DNA of 64,000 nt from Candidatus Binatus sp. (GTDB lineage Bacteria > Desulfobacterota > Binatia > Binatales > Binataceae), in contig NZ_DATCTO010000013.1 of NCBI RefSeq assembly GCF_036567905.1, forward strand, positions 1 through 64,000, read 5' to 3'. Made by a program: the position numbers and the translations under genes. The notes under the pieces are model-generated. The model searched no databases, was not told the DNA's origin, and was given only the letters and a program-made list of their open reading frames with translations. Positions 1 to 7,965 of the stretch are shown here, in pieces (positions within the stretch are counted from its first letter, which is position 1; every line of letters begins with the position of its first letter).

Positions 1-1
1 C

Positions 2-100
2 AGTCTCGGCGCCTTGACGCCAGCCGAGTTCGCAGCGTTAAAAAGACGGGAAACGCAACCGCCCGAGGAGGGCGAAAAAACCGGCGGACTCTACTTATGA
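2..100 (+). mobile_element. 3' end of an IS3-family transposase (orfB), partial at window edge
   Basis: One frame enters from the left edge and stops at TGA 98-100. Its product begins SLGALTPAEFAALKRRE. The SLG..TPAEFA pattern is the usual C-terminal end of IS3-family DDE transposases, just after the integrase core. Only about 32 residues are visible, so the group is not determinable and a chance match cannot be excluded. The sequence immediately downstream resembles an IS3-type right end, which supports the call. Confidence 0.55.
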
Positions 101-126
101 TTGGCGGGAAATTGGGGAGCAGGCCA
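101..126. repeat. Putative right terminal inverted repeat of the IS3-type element
   Basis: The stretch just after the transposase stop ends in TTGGGGAGCAGGCCA. This closely resembles the right ends of many IS3-family elements, which read inward as TGACCTGCTCCCC. The matching left end lies outside the window, so the boundary and target duplication cannot be checked. Confidence 0.35.
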
Positions 127-227
127 CTGGCATTCGATCCTGGCTGACTCCTCAGAGTTCCCCAGCACGACAGCTTAGCATCCCGAGCGAGGCCTTCCTC
201 GCTGCCGCGCGATCCGAGCCGAGATTA

Positions 228-629
228 GTGATCGCTGAGCATGCGCTTGATTACGCTGATAGTCTCAGCGACCTTCGCCACCTATTCGCAAATGACGCTG
301 CGCTCGCGTTGGCGGACTATGCACAGAAGGTTGGGACAAATATAGGGGATTTGAGTGAGTTTTTTTTGCAACACGCTCTTCAGCACGCGTTGAACGGTCA
401 AATCGTTATTGGATATAAGGTTACAATTGATAGTAGGGTCGTCATGAGAGGTTCGACGGAACAACACCTTACCAAAGGCAATAAGACTAACCGCGACAAT
501 GCTGCGCGAGTGTACTTCGACAGCATCGAATATCGAGGCCTTCATCTCGTGGCCGTCCTATACTGTGGTCCGCACCCACGGTCGAGTTTTCCGGTCGATG
601 TAGATCTGAGCCATCTATTTGACCATTGA
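228..629 (+). CDS. Hypothetical protein, possibly the 3' part of a gene cut by an insertion element
   Basis: A 133-residue product if translation starts at GTG 228; I recognise no family. It is acidic to neutral with a helical N-terminal half and ends PVDVDLSHLFDH. No clear ribosome binding site precedes GTG 228. The same frame is open upstream to about position 42 without ATG, and the translation just before 228 (SIPSEAFLAAARSEPRLV) looks protein-like. The gene may therefore have begun further left and lost its 5' end to the IS3-type insertion ending near 126. Its codons are more AT-rich than those of the rest of the window, for instance around 340-520, which is compatible with transferred DNA. 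Confidence 0.45.
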   Translation: MIAEHALDYADSLSDLRHLFANDAALALADYAQKVGTNIGDLSEFFLQHALQHALNGQIVIGYKVTIDSRVVMRGSTEQHLTKGNKTNRDNAARVYFDSIEYRGLHLVAVLYCGPHPRSSFPVDVDLSHLFDH

Positions 630-1295
630 ACCGCTGTCGCCTTCTCGCGCGCCCTCGTCCCGTAATCGCGCGACAATCGGGTAGGACAAAGGACTCTCCG
701 TGCCGTGCTCCCGGGTTAGCCGCGCAAATGGATAAGATCCGGGGTCCCTCGGCTACGCTCGGGATGACGCAAAGATAAGAAGCGGACGGCTAAAGAATGG
801 ACGCAGAATCCTGAATCGCGCGCCCGTTGGCACGGGGCAGGGGTGACCCCTGCACCCACCGTTAAGAAAAGACGGCCGTTGGCACGGGAGGCCAGTATTA
901 AGAAGGGGAAACAGGGCGCGCTGTAATCGGACCCTCACCTTCATCCTCTCCCTTACAGGGCGAGGAAATTAACGCGCAAGGCATGACGCAAAAACACAAG
1001 GCGCGGGCATCGAACCAGAACCATCAACAACCGCCTAATCCGCCCTCTAACCCTTCTAACAGGGCGAAGCCCGGCCGTTGGCACGGCTGGCCAGTATTAA
1101 GAGGCCGCGCGCGACAACGGAGCGCGGCCTTAACACTGGGTGCAGGGCTCAGCCCTGCGGTGCAGGGGTCACCCCTGGCCGTGGCGACGGCAGCGCAGTA
1201 TTAAGCCGGTGGCAGGGGCCGCGCGCGACAACGGAGCGCGGCCTTAACACTGGGTGCAGGGCTCAGCCCTGCGGTGCAGGGGTCACCCCTGCCTT
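630..1295. repeat. Gene-free region filled with short palindromic repeat modules
   Basis: I see no gene here. Palindrome A, GCAGGGGTGACCCCTGC, lies at 837-853 and 1276-1292, with a copy degenerate at one end at 1162-1178. Palindrome B, GCAGGGCTCAGCCCTGC, lies at 1142-1158 and 1256-1272. A 28-bp module starting GGCCGTTGGCACGG and ending CCAGTATTAA lies at 1073-1100, with a variant near 874-901. Open frames crossing this stretch are translations of the repeats. The last palindrome stops a few bases from the stop codon of the phosphodiesterase gene coming from the right. Confidence 0.8.
1103..1291. repeat. 75-bp exact direct duplication
   Basis: Positions 1103-1177 and 1217-1291 are identical over 75 bp, with a period of 114 bp. 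Each copy carries a GGCCGCGC...GCGCGGCC dyad, the linker TTAACACTGGGT, palindrome B and palindrome A. Within the window this is the densest array of the dispersed repeat family. Confidence 0.9.
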
Positions 1296-3233
1296 TTATG
1301 GTGAGCTGCCTAGCGGCTTATGCGCGACCGTCGAGCCGTCGAGATACGGCTCGTCGCCGAGCCAGGTCACTTGAATCGTCGTCACGGCCTCGACGCCTTG
1401 CAGCGTCAGGTCGGTCGTCATCGTTTGCGTATGCGCTCCTCCAGCGCCGTGGCGGCCATCGGTCAACGCCTCGGCCATCGCGCGCCCGGCGGGCGCCACA
1501 CCGCCCGGGCCGATATTCGGCAGCATACCCAATATCTGCGTGATCGTCGGCGCAACGTCGATGTTCGCGGTGGGATTGAAATCGACGAACCCGCGCCGGA
1601 AGTCCGGGCCAATCGCAGCGCAAAAGTTATGAATCTCGCGCTCGCCTGCCGCGCCATGCATCCCCATCCCGGTCGTGAAGGTCTCGCTGGTCCCGCTATC
1701 CTCGTACACGAGTCCTTTTACCGGATGCACCAGTTCGGCGGACTTGTTGCGGGTCGAGACCTGTCCAGTCTCGCCGATCAGGAACGCGGGATTGCCCGGC
1801 CCGGTAAGGCCCTTGTTGTCGGCGTTGGGCTCCTCGCGAAATGAAATCACCAGGTCCGGCGAGCGCGCGGAATTGTAGAGACCCACGACGCGCTGGCTGA
1901 AGGTGCCGTCGATCCATCCGAGGTACGGTTTGGGCGCGCGCCGGCGGCGACGGCCACGACGGCTCGGCTCATCGGGCGCGGTGGCGGACTCGCGCGAGAA
2001 GATCGGTCCGCACCATTCCTGCGCCTCGGCGAAGTTGACGATCTTCTGCAGCACCGCGTGGCGCGACTGCGGCGTGGGAAATTCCGTCGGCGACAGGTAA
2101 ACCAGGTCCGCGCCGCCGTTGGGGGCGACTATGATGTCGGTGCTGTCGTGCGATTTCTTGATTCCCGCCGCCACCAGCATTTCCGACAGAACGATTCGGA
2201 ACTTAATCGTCGCGAAGCCGTGGTCCGAGACCACTATCAGGTCGGTTTTGTCCGCGATGCCCAGCGCGTCGATCGCCGCGCGAAGACGCATCAGGTTGTT
2301 GTCGCAAAGGCTGAGCGCCTCGATCGCGGGCGACGTGCCCAAGCCGGCAATGTGCTGCGTGAGATCGGGATTGTGCTGCCAGAAAACAACCAACGCAGGC
2401 CGGCCCGCATCCGCCGCGCGCTTGGCCGCCGGCAGCGCGTCTTCCACGGCCAGCCGCGCGAAGTACAAGTCGCGCTGCTCATCGGCGATCGGGGCTTTCG
2501 ATTCGGGCGGCATCGCGGAGCTTATTTTCCGACTCACCGACTCGGGCTCGACCAGATCGTCCGAGGCGAACAGGTAATCCTTGTGAAGATCGCCGAGAAT
2601 ATCCTTGCCGTCGACGACCGTTTCAACGCGATTGTCAAACACCGAGGTCGGTCCCTGCTTGCCGATCACGGCGATGTAGCCGCCCTCGCGCGCGACTTCC
2701 TGCGTGATTGTGTCCAACCCGATCAGCCGGCCCTTGAATCCACCCGCGCCGTTTAAGTTGACGATTGCCCTGGCGCCCTCCGCCCAGACCATCCGACCCT
2801 CCGCGTCTTTCGCAATCGTGGGCGCCCCGGGCTTGGCCTCAAAGGGAAAAGTGTTGCCGATAGCCGGCGCCGCATCCGCCGGCACATAGAACACGTTGCC
2901 CTCGAGTCCGTTGACGCCGGGCGGCGCTCCGGTGGCAAGCGCGGTGGCGTTCACCATCGTAAGCGTCGGGAAGATCGCGTGATGGCGGTCAAAGCGCACG
3001 CCGTCGCGCGCCAGCCGGAAAAGATTCGGCGTGTCGCGTTGCGTGACGAAGTCTGGCCGCAGCCCATCCCACACCATCAGCACCACGATACGGCCGCGGC
3101 CGCGACGGGCACCCCAATGGTCTTGCGCCAGGCAGGGCGCGGCGACTGCGACTGCGAGTAAGAGGAGGATCGCGAGAATTTTGGGAGCGCGTCGAGTGAA
3201 GAACATTCGATCGGTCATCAAAGCGGGCTGCAA
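1296..3233 (-). CDS. Secreted type I phosphodiesterase/nucleotide pyrophosphatase family protein
   Basis: 645 residues. A signal peptide lies at about residues 15-37 (hydrophobic run ending in CLAQ), so the mature enzyme should be exported. The alkaline-phosphatase-fold metal and nucleophile motifs are present: VWDGLRPD near 53-60, FPTLTMVNATALATG near 88-102 with the predicted nucleophile Thr in LTMVN, VVSDHGF in mid-protein and GMGMHG near 540. These assign it to the Phosphodiest/NPP superfamily, which cleaves phosphodiesters or nucleotides with two metal ions; the substrate is unknown. A start at the internal MTDRMFF a few codons in would suit the signal peptide better. The stop codon (complement of TTA at 1296-1298) nearly touches a palindromic repeat. 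Confidence 0.85.
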   Translation of the reverse strand: MQPALMTDRMFFTRRAPKILAILLLLAVAVAAPCLAQDHWGARRGRGRIVVLMVWDGLRPDFVTQRDTPNLFRLARDGVRFDRHHAIFPTLTMVNATALATGAPPGVNGLEGNVFYVPADAAPAIGNTFPFEAKPGAPTIAKDAEGRMVWAEGARAIVNLNGAGGFKGRLIGLDTITQEVAREGGYIAVIGKQGPTSVFDNRVETVVDGKDILGDLHKDYLFASDDLVEPESVSRKISSAMPPESKAPIADEQRDLYFARLAVEDALPAAKRAADAGRPALVVFWQHNPDLTQHIAGLGTSPAIEALSLCDNNLMRLRAAIDALGIADKTDLIVVSDHGFATIKFRIVLSEMLVAAGIKKSHDSTDIIVAPNGGADLVYLSPTEFPTPQSRHAVLQKIVNFAEAQEWCGPIFSRESATAPDEPSRRGRRRRRAPKPYLGWIDGTFSQRVVGLYNSARSPDLVISFREEPNADNKGLTGPGNPAFLIGETGQVSTRNKSAELVHPVKGLVYEDSGTSETFTTGMGMHGAAGEREIHNFCAAIGPDFRRGFVDFNPTANIDVAPTITQILGMLPNIGPGGVAPAGRAMAEALTDGRHGAGGAHTQTMTTDLTLQGVEAVTTIQVTWLGDEPYLDGSTVAHKPLGSSP

Positions 3234-3279
3234 CCGACCGTGTCAATCGTTCTTCGATGAAATTCAGCGAAGCATTGGC

Positions 3280-4287
3280 TCAAGGCGCCTGTGTCCGCGG
3301 ATGCGCTTTGAAGAATTCCCAGATGACGTCGGTCGCGTTGAGACTGTTGCTCGGCTTGCCAACCCACTTCTCCGGCAGCTGATTGCGCCCGCCGGGCCAC
3401 ACATGGCCCAATCCTCTGACCCGGTAGTACTCGACCTCTCCGCCCTTGGCGCAGCGATCGTAGGTGATTTCGAGCACGCCGTTGCCGCGAGCCGTCTGCA
3501 CTTCCGGTCCGCAGCCGAGCATCCGTTCCCACTCCTTGAGCGAATTCTCGACGGGCGGGTGGTACTGAGTCATCCCCCACGGGATTTTCACGTTGCCGCC
3601 GTCGATCGGGTTGAGCGGGTCTTTCGTTCCGATGATGAAGAGCAACGGAACGGGATACGTGAGTTGTTTTTCCTGGCACCAGAGATGGCCGGAGACGGGC
3701 GCGATCGCGGCGATTCGATTCGACAGGTTGAGTCCCACGCTGAACGTCATCGACGCGCCGTTGGAAAAGCCTGTGCAATAGATTCGGGCCGGGTCGGCGC
3801 CGTAGCGCGCCTCCAGGAAATCGATCATCGCGGAGATAAAGCCGAGGTCGTCCACCTTGTCCACGCCGATCGCGCCGCGGCCGGAGCCGTCGTTCCACAG
3901 CCGCGGATTGGTCAGGAATCGGGCCGGAAGCGCAGCGCGCGGCGGAGTGCCGTCGGGGAAAACCGCGATGAAGCCCTCGCGATCGGACTTCGCGCCCCAT
4001 CCCGTCTGAGCGATCGCTTCCGCACCGCTGCCGCCCGCTCCGTGGAGCATAATCACCACCGGCAGTTTCGATTTGCCGTCGAACCGGGGAGGCAGATGCA
4101 CGACGAACGTGCGCGCCGTCTTGCTGGCGCCGGCGCCGAGCTCGAGCGACTCGTCATGATTCCCCGCCGCCGGCACAGGCTGATACGCCGGCGCACCCGC
4201 CGTCGCGGAAAATACCACGGCCGTCAATATCACCGCGGCGACGGCCAATGAAAAAAGTGGAAAACTTGAAATGCCAAAACTGCGCAT
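3280..4287 (-). CDS. Secreted PHB-depolymerase/feruloyl-esterase-like alpha/beta hydrolase
   Basis: About 335 residues from the chosen start at 4287 (MRSFGISS), which begins a good signal peptide ending near VVFSATAG. A longer open frame reaches 4491 but would overlap the divergent formyltransferase gene, so I rejected it. Motifs: LHGAGGSG (oxyanion region), GFSNGASM (nucleophile Ser), GTKDPLNP (acid) and GLGHVWPGG (catalytic His). This is the LpqC/poly(3-hydroxybutyrate) depolymerase type of esterase (ESTHER feruloyl/PHB depolymerase group). It probably acts outside the cytoplasmic membrane; the natural ester substrate cannot be told from sequence. Confidence 0.82.
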   Translation of the reverse strand: MRSFGISSFPLFSLAVAAVILTAVVFSATAGAPAYQPVPAAGNHDESLELGAGASKTARTFVVHLPPRFDGKSKLPVVIMLHGAGGSGAEAIAQTGWGAKSDREGFIAVFPDGTPPRAALPARFLTNPRLWNDGSGRGAIGVDKVDDLGFISAMIDFLEARYGADPARIYCTGFSNGASMTFSVGLNLSNRIAAIAPVSGHLWCQEKQLTYPVPLLFIIGTKDPLNPIDGGNVKIPWGMTQYHPPVENSLKEWERMLGCGPEVQTARGNGVLEITYDRCAKGGEVEYYRVRGLGHVWPGGRNQLPEKWVGKPSNSLNATDVIWEFFKAHPRTQAP

Positions 4288-4429
4288 CGCTTGAGTTGCC
4301 CTGAAGCTCTGGTTCGATTCCCAGTTCAATGTACGCCGCAACTGACACGTCGTTTCAAGGTGCAAGTAGATTTTTGATTTGGTAGCGTGAGCGCAGAACT
4401 GCGCCGGAAACCTACGGAGGAACACCAGC

Positions 4430-5350
4430 TTGCGTATCGCACTGCTCGGCCAGGCTGCATTCGCGGAAAAGGCGCTCGAGGCGCTCGTCAATCACGGTGA
4501 CGAAATCGTTCACGTCTTCGCGCCGCCCGATCCGCCCGCCGGCAAGGCGGACCCGCTGGCCGCCAAGGCGCGCACGATGGGCCTGCCGCTCAGCCAGCCC
4601 AAGTCGTTCAAGAACGACGCCGCGTTCGAGCATTTCAAAGCGCTGGACGCCGAGCTGGCCATCCTCGCGTTCGTCACCCTGATAATTCCCGAGCGGATTC
4701 TCTACGCGCCGCGCTACAAGTCGATCTGCTTTCACCCTTCCCTCCTCCCGCGCCATCGCGGCGCCAGCGGGATCAACTGGGCAATTATCCAGGGCGACGC
4801 GGAAACAGGAATCACCTGGTACTGGCCGGATAAGGGTATCGACACCGGACCGATCCTCGTTCAGAAGCGCGCGGCGATTGCGGAGAGTGACACCGTCGGC
4901 TCGATTTACTTCAACACGCTGTTCCCGATGGGAATCGACGCGATGGTCGAAGCGGTCGATCTGATCAAATCGGGCAACGCGCCCGCGCTCGTGCAGGACG
5001 AGAGCAAGGCGAGCTACGAGCCGCCGTGCCGCGACCAGCACGCGAAGATCGATTTTGCAAAACCGGCGCGCGAGGTCTTCAACCTGATTCGCGGATGCGA
5101 CCCACAGCCGGGCGCGTTCGCCAGCGTCGGCGACAAACGCCTGCGCCTCTACGACGCCAGCTTCTCAGCAGGCCGCTCAGATGGCGATCCAGGAACGATA
5201 GCCGTTATCGATGCGGATGGAATGAAAATCGCGCTAGCGGGCGGGACGATTACGGTCAAGCGAGCGCGAATCGATCCAAATCCAAAGAAGGTAGCACCCG
5301 CCGAGCTCGCAGCTGCCGGCGATCTCAAAGTCGGCACCAAGCTGACGTAG
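4430..5350 (+). CDS. Formyltransferase resembling the N-terminal domain of 10-formyl-THF dehydrogenase
   Basis: 306 residues. The start is TTG 4430, preceded by GGAGG at 4416-4420 with 9-base spacing; no ATG fits. The N-terminal Rossmann-like formyltransferase fold carries HPSLLPRHRGASGINW and the SLLP...DTG signature with the catalytic Asn/His/Asp set (N within GINW, H of HPSLLP, D of KGIDTG). HPSLLPRHRGAS.INW, GKADPL and ILVQK match the hydrolase domain of animal ALDH1L1 more closely than methionyl-tRNA formyltransferase. The C-terminal part (about 205-306) is an Fmt C-like barrel. It could hydrolyse 10-formyl-THF or formylate an unknown acceptor. It is transcribed divergently from the esterase. 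Confidence 0.75.
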   Translation: MRIALLGQAAFAEKALEALVNHGDEIVHVFAPPDPPAGKADPLAAKARTMGLPLSQPKSFKNDAAFEHFKALDAELAILAFVTLIIPERILYAPRYKSICFHPSLLPRHRGASGINWAIIQGDAETGITWYWPDKGIDTGPILVQKRAAIAESDTVGSIYFNTLFPMGIDAMVEAVDLIKSGNAPALVQDESKASYEPPCRDQHAKIDFAKPAREVFNLIRGCDPQPGAFASVGDKRLRLYDASFSAGRSDGDPGTIAVIDADGMKIALAGGTITVKRARIDPNPKKVAPAELAAAGDLKVGTKLT

Positions 5351-5366
5351 GTTGTCCGCGCCGCCG

Positions 5367-5696
5367 TTATTTTGCTTTTGGCTTGAGGCGGGGATCGTCG
5401 GCCGAGACGCACACGGATTCCTCCATCCGTCTGCTCATTTCCGACTTACTAAGGGGATGCATTTTGGCCTTCAGCGTGGCCTGCGCGGCTATTTGATATT
5501 CGGATGGTGTCATTGGGTTTTCGATTGAGTCCTTCAGAGACGCCTCGCATTCCTTCGCGGAGTCAAAGCTCACGCTTTTTCTCCACTTCGACAAGGGCGC
5601 ACCTGCGTCAACTCTGTTGTCGGCATTGATCGGCGGGATCATCAGATACCAGGCAACGATCGCGAGCGCGGCGCCGTGTCGAAGCTTCATGCGCAT
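5367..5696 (-). CDS. Small secreted protein of an unrecognised family (paralogue 1 of 3)
   Basis: About 109 residues from ATG 5696, or 107 from ATG 5690, which has AGAG six to ten bases upstream. A longer reading to 5744 adds an unlikely N-terminus. A short hydrophobic segment AALAIVAWYLMIPP suggests a signal peptide or N-terminal anchor. The rest is hydrophilic: PLSKW, FDSAKECEASL and the C-terminal C-V-S-A-DDPRLKPK. The same landmarks recur in the genes at 38558 and 38926, so this is a real family with at least three members here. The conserved pair of cysteines could form a disulphide outside the cytoplasm (inference). Function unknown. Confidence 0.65.
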   Translation of the reverse strand: MRMKLRHGAALAIVAWYLMIPPINADNRVDAGAPLSKWRKSVSFDSAKECEASLKDSIENPMTPSEYQIAAQATLKAKMHPLSKSEMSRRMEESVCVSADDPRLKPKAK

Positions 5697-5753
5697 CTCT
5701 CTATCAAGGCGCGCCGCAAACCAGAAGATGCTCCGCCCGGCCAAGTTCTAACC

Positions 5754-5805
5754 GGGACGAAGTCCCGCATCTTTTCTTAACATTGGGGGCAGGGGTCACC
5801 CCTGC
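5754..5805. repeat. Dispersed repeat: GGGACGAAGTCCC hairpin plus palindrome A
   Basis: The GGGACGAAGTCCC hairpin is at 5754-5766, followed by GCATCTTTTCTT, and GCAGGGGTCACCCCTGC is at 5789-5805. The same composite occurs at 9735-9795 and, inverted, at 34779-34831. It lies between the small secreted protein gene and the BNR-repeat gene. Confidence 0.85.
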
Positions 5806-5927
5806 CCAAGGAAGCACGAAGCCCACGGTGGGTTTCGTTACAATCAAGTTCTTCTCCTTCCTCGCCGCTGTTGCGTCCGAGTCGTTTGCGCTACGATCGG
5901 TCGCGCTCACGAGAGGTGTACACTGGG

Positions 5928-6932
5928 ATGCGTCTGTGCATCGGGACGGCCAAGGGCATTGTGATTCTGGATCCCTCGCGCGGCGGGGCTCCGCTGATGG
6001 TGCTTGCCGATCCGTCAGCCGTCTGGTGCATGGCGCAGGATACCGTCGATCCCACGCTAATCTACGCCGGTTCAACCGAGAGCATCCGCGGCAAGGGCAC
6101 GCTCGCGCGATCGACCGACGGCGGCAGAACCTGGACCGACGTGACTCCCCCGCTCGCGCGCGAGGAAGAGGTCTGGTCGATCGCCGCCTCTCCCGCGGTG
6201 AAGGATCGCGTATTCATCGGAACGTCGCACGCCCGCCTGTTCCGCAGCGACGATCGCGGGCGCATCTTCAAGGAATCCGACGGCTTCCTGAAAATCCCGG
6301 GGCGCGACCGCTGGACGTTTCCGCCGGCGCCGCATATCCCGCACGTGCGTTCCATCGCCTTCGATCCGCATGACCCGTCCACGATGTACGTCGGCGTCGA
6401 GGAGGGCGGCGTCTTCCGCTCGCGCAGCGACGGCGCGTCCTTCGAGCCGCTCAACGACGGTCTCCATTGGGATGTTCATACCGTCGCGGTGGACTCGCGC
6501 GATTCGCACCGCCTCTACGCCACCACCGGCAATGGGTTCTACTTGTCCGGCAACGCCGGCAAATCGTGGCAACACGTGACGCGCGGGCTCAACCGCACCT
6601 ACACTGTCCCGCTGCTGGTAAGCCGGCCGGACAGCGAAGACGTTTTTACCGTGGCCGCGATGGGCCCGCCGCCCACCTGGCGGGTCGGACCGGCCGGCGC
6701 CGACGCGATGCTGTTCCGCAGCGGCGATCGCGGCGAAAGTTTTACGCCGATTTCCACCGAACAGAGTTTTGGGCGCGGCATGGTGATGCGGCTGAAGGCC
6801 GATCCGGAGAACGGCGGCTTCTTCGCGGTCTGCAACGACGGCGCCGTCGTTCGCGCAACCGCTGACGGGTCGTCGCTCGCGACGATCGCGGAGAAACTGC
6901 CGCCCGCCTACGATCTCGCGACAATTCCATGA
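5928..6932 (+). CDS. BNR/Asp-box (sialidase-like beta-propeller) repeat protein
   Basis: 334 residues from ATG 5928, chosen because GAGAGGTG (5911-5918) sits about 9 bases upstream; the frame is open further left but without a ribosome site. Asp-box motifs of the form S-x-D-x-G-x-T-W recur: STDGGRTWTDV, SDDRGRIFKES, SRSDGASFEPL, SGNAGKSWQHV and SGDRGESFTPI. This implies a beta-propeller of roughly six to seven blades like glycosyl hydrolase/VPS10-type repeat proteins. There is no signal peptide and no catalytic sialidase arginine triad, so a binding or scaffold role is more likely than hydrolysis. Function unknown. Confidence 0.75.
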   Translation: MRLCIGTAKGIVILDPSRGGAPLMVLADPSAVWCMAQDTVDPTLIYAGSTESIRGKGTLARSTDGGRTWTDVTPPLAREEEVWSIAASPAVKDRVFIGTSHARLFRSDDRGRIFKESDGFLKIPGRDRWTFPPAPHIPHVRSIAFDPHDPSTMYVGVEEGGVFRSRSDGASFEPLNDGLHWDVHTVAVDSRDSHRLYATTGNGFYLSGNAGKSWQHVTRGLNRTYTVPLLVSRPDSEDVFTVAAMGPPPTWRVGPAGADAMLFRSGDRGESFTPISTEQSFGRGMVMRLKADPENGGFFAVCNDGAVVRATADGSSLATIAEKLPPAYDLATIP

Positions 6933-6970
6933 GCGAGTTGCCGGCGGTTCGAACAAGCTGACTATTCGCT

Positions 6971-7780
6971 TTACCGCAGCTCTTGCGGGGTCGACCCTTC
7001 GGTCACCTTCTTCGCGATGATCACCGCCGTCGATCGAGGCACCAGCCGCGTCGCATTGGCGCGCACCCAGTTGAACCATCCCGAGATAACGCTCGGCTGC
7101 TTGCCGAGCGCGTCGAGCGCGACCCGCACCACATTTTCCGCCGGCTCGCCGTGGTCAGGCCCCACGCTCTCCCCCGCCACTGCCTGGAACTCGGTCTTCG
7201 TGGCGCCCGGCTCTATCACCAGCGCATCGATGCCCGTCCCGCGCAGCTCGCCCCACAACCCCTCGCCGAACAGCAGATCGAATCCCTTGGTTGCGCTGTA
7301 AACCGCGTGCAGCGGCAGCGGCTGGCGTCCCGCCACCGATCCCACAATGATCACCGCGCCGCGTCCACGCTTGACCATCCCGGGCATGATGCGGCTGGTC
7401 AGCACCACCGGCACGACGCAGTTCACGACCACCATCGCGCGCAGCCGGTCGATTGCCTGCTTGTCGAAACGGCCCGCGTAGCCGAAGCCGGCGTTGTTGA
7501 CCAGAAATGCGATCGGCAAATCCGCGACTGCGTCGGCCAGACGATCCGCGCCGTCCGGCGCCGCGAGATCGGCCGCGACCACCCGCGTATCGACGTGAAA
7601 ATTCTGGCGCAGTTCCGCGGCGAGCGCATTGAGCCGTTCCTCGCGCCTGGCCGTCAGCACTATCGACATGCCCTCGCGCGCAAGCGCCCGCGCAAACTCA
7701 AGGCCAATTCCCGCCGACGCGCCCGTCACGAGAGCCCATTCGCCGTACTTCTCACGATATTTGCGCCCATTATCTGCCAT
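6971..7780 (-). CDS. Short-chain dehydrogenase/reductase (SDR)
   Basis: 269 residues from ATG 7780, preceded by GGGAGGAG about 7 bases upstream; the frame continues upstream without support. Classical SDR motifs are present: TGASAGIG near residues 19-26 (NAD(P) binding), NNAGFGYAG, the catalytic Ser in IIVGSVAGR, and YSATK with catalytic Tyr and Lys. The RR pair after the second beta strand (TARREERL) favours NADP. The substrate is unknown; the closest general class is the YqjQ/DltE-like SDRs. Divergent from the radical SAM gene at 7966. Confidence 0.85.
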   Translation of the reverse strand: MADNGRKYREKYGEWALVTGASAGIGLEFARALAREGMSIVLTARREERLNALAAELRQNFHVDTRVVAADLAAPDGADRLADAVADLPIAFLVNNAGFGYAGRFDKQAIDRLRAMVVVNCVVPVVLTSRIMPGMVKRGRGAVIIVGSVAGRQPLPLHAVYSATKGFDLLFGEGLWGELRGTGIDALVIEPGATKTEFQAVAGESVGPDHGEPAENVVRVALDALGKQPSVISGWFNWVRANATRLVPRSTAVIIAKKVTEGSTPQELR

Positions 7781-7965
7781 CGCGATCTCCTCCCGCTGCG
7801 ACGCGCTACCCCGCGCCACGCGCTCCGTATAGAACCTAGCAGCTTTGCCGCAGCAGATACTCCTGCATTTCCTCGGATGACGCCGAAATCCCGCCCAGCG
7901 CAAAGACGTCTGGCCGACACAGCTTGACTTTAGCGAAGAAAAAGCGAAAATAGCCGTGCCGTCAG

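Noticed and set aside
983..1543. Several open frames of 73-98 codons across the repeat field
   Set aside because: They translate the palindromes and direct duplications, differ between copies and have no ribosome sites.
4288..4491. Longer N-terminus of the esterase gene
   Set aside because: It would overlap the divergent formyltransferase start and hide the signal peptide, which begins at 4287.
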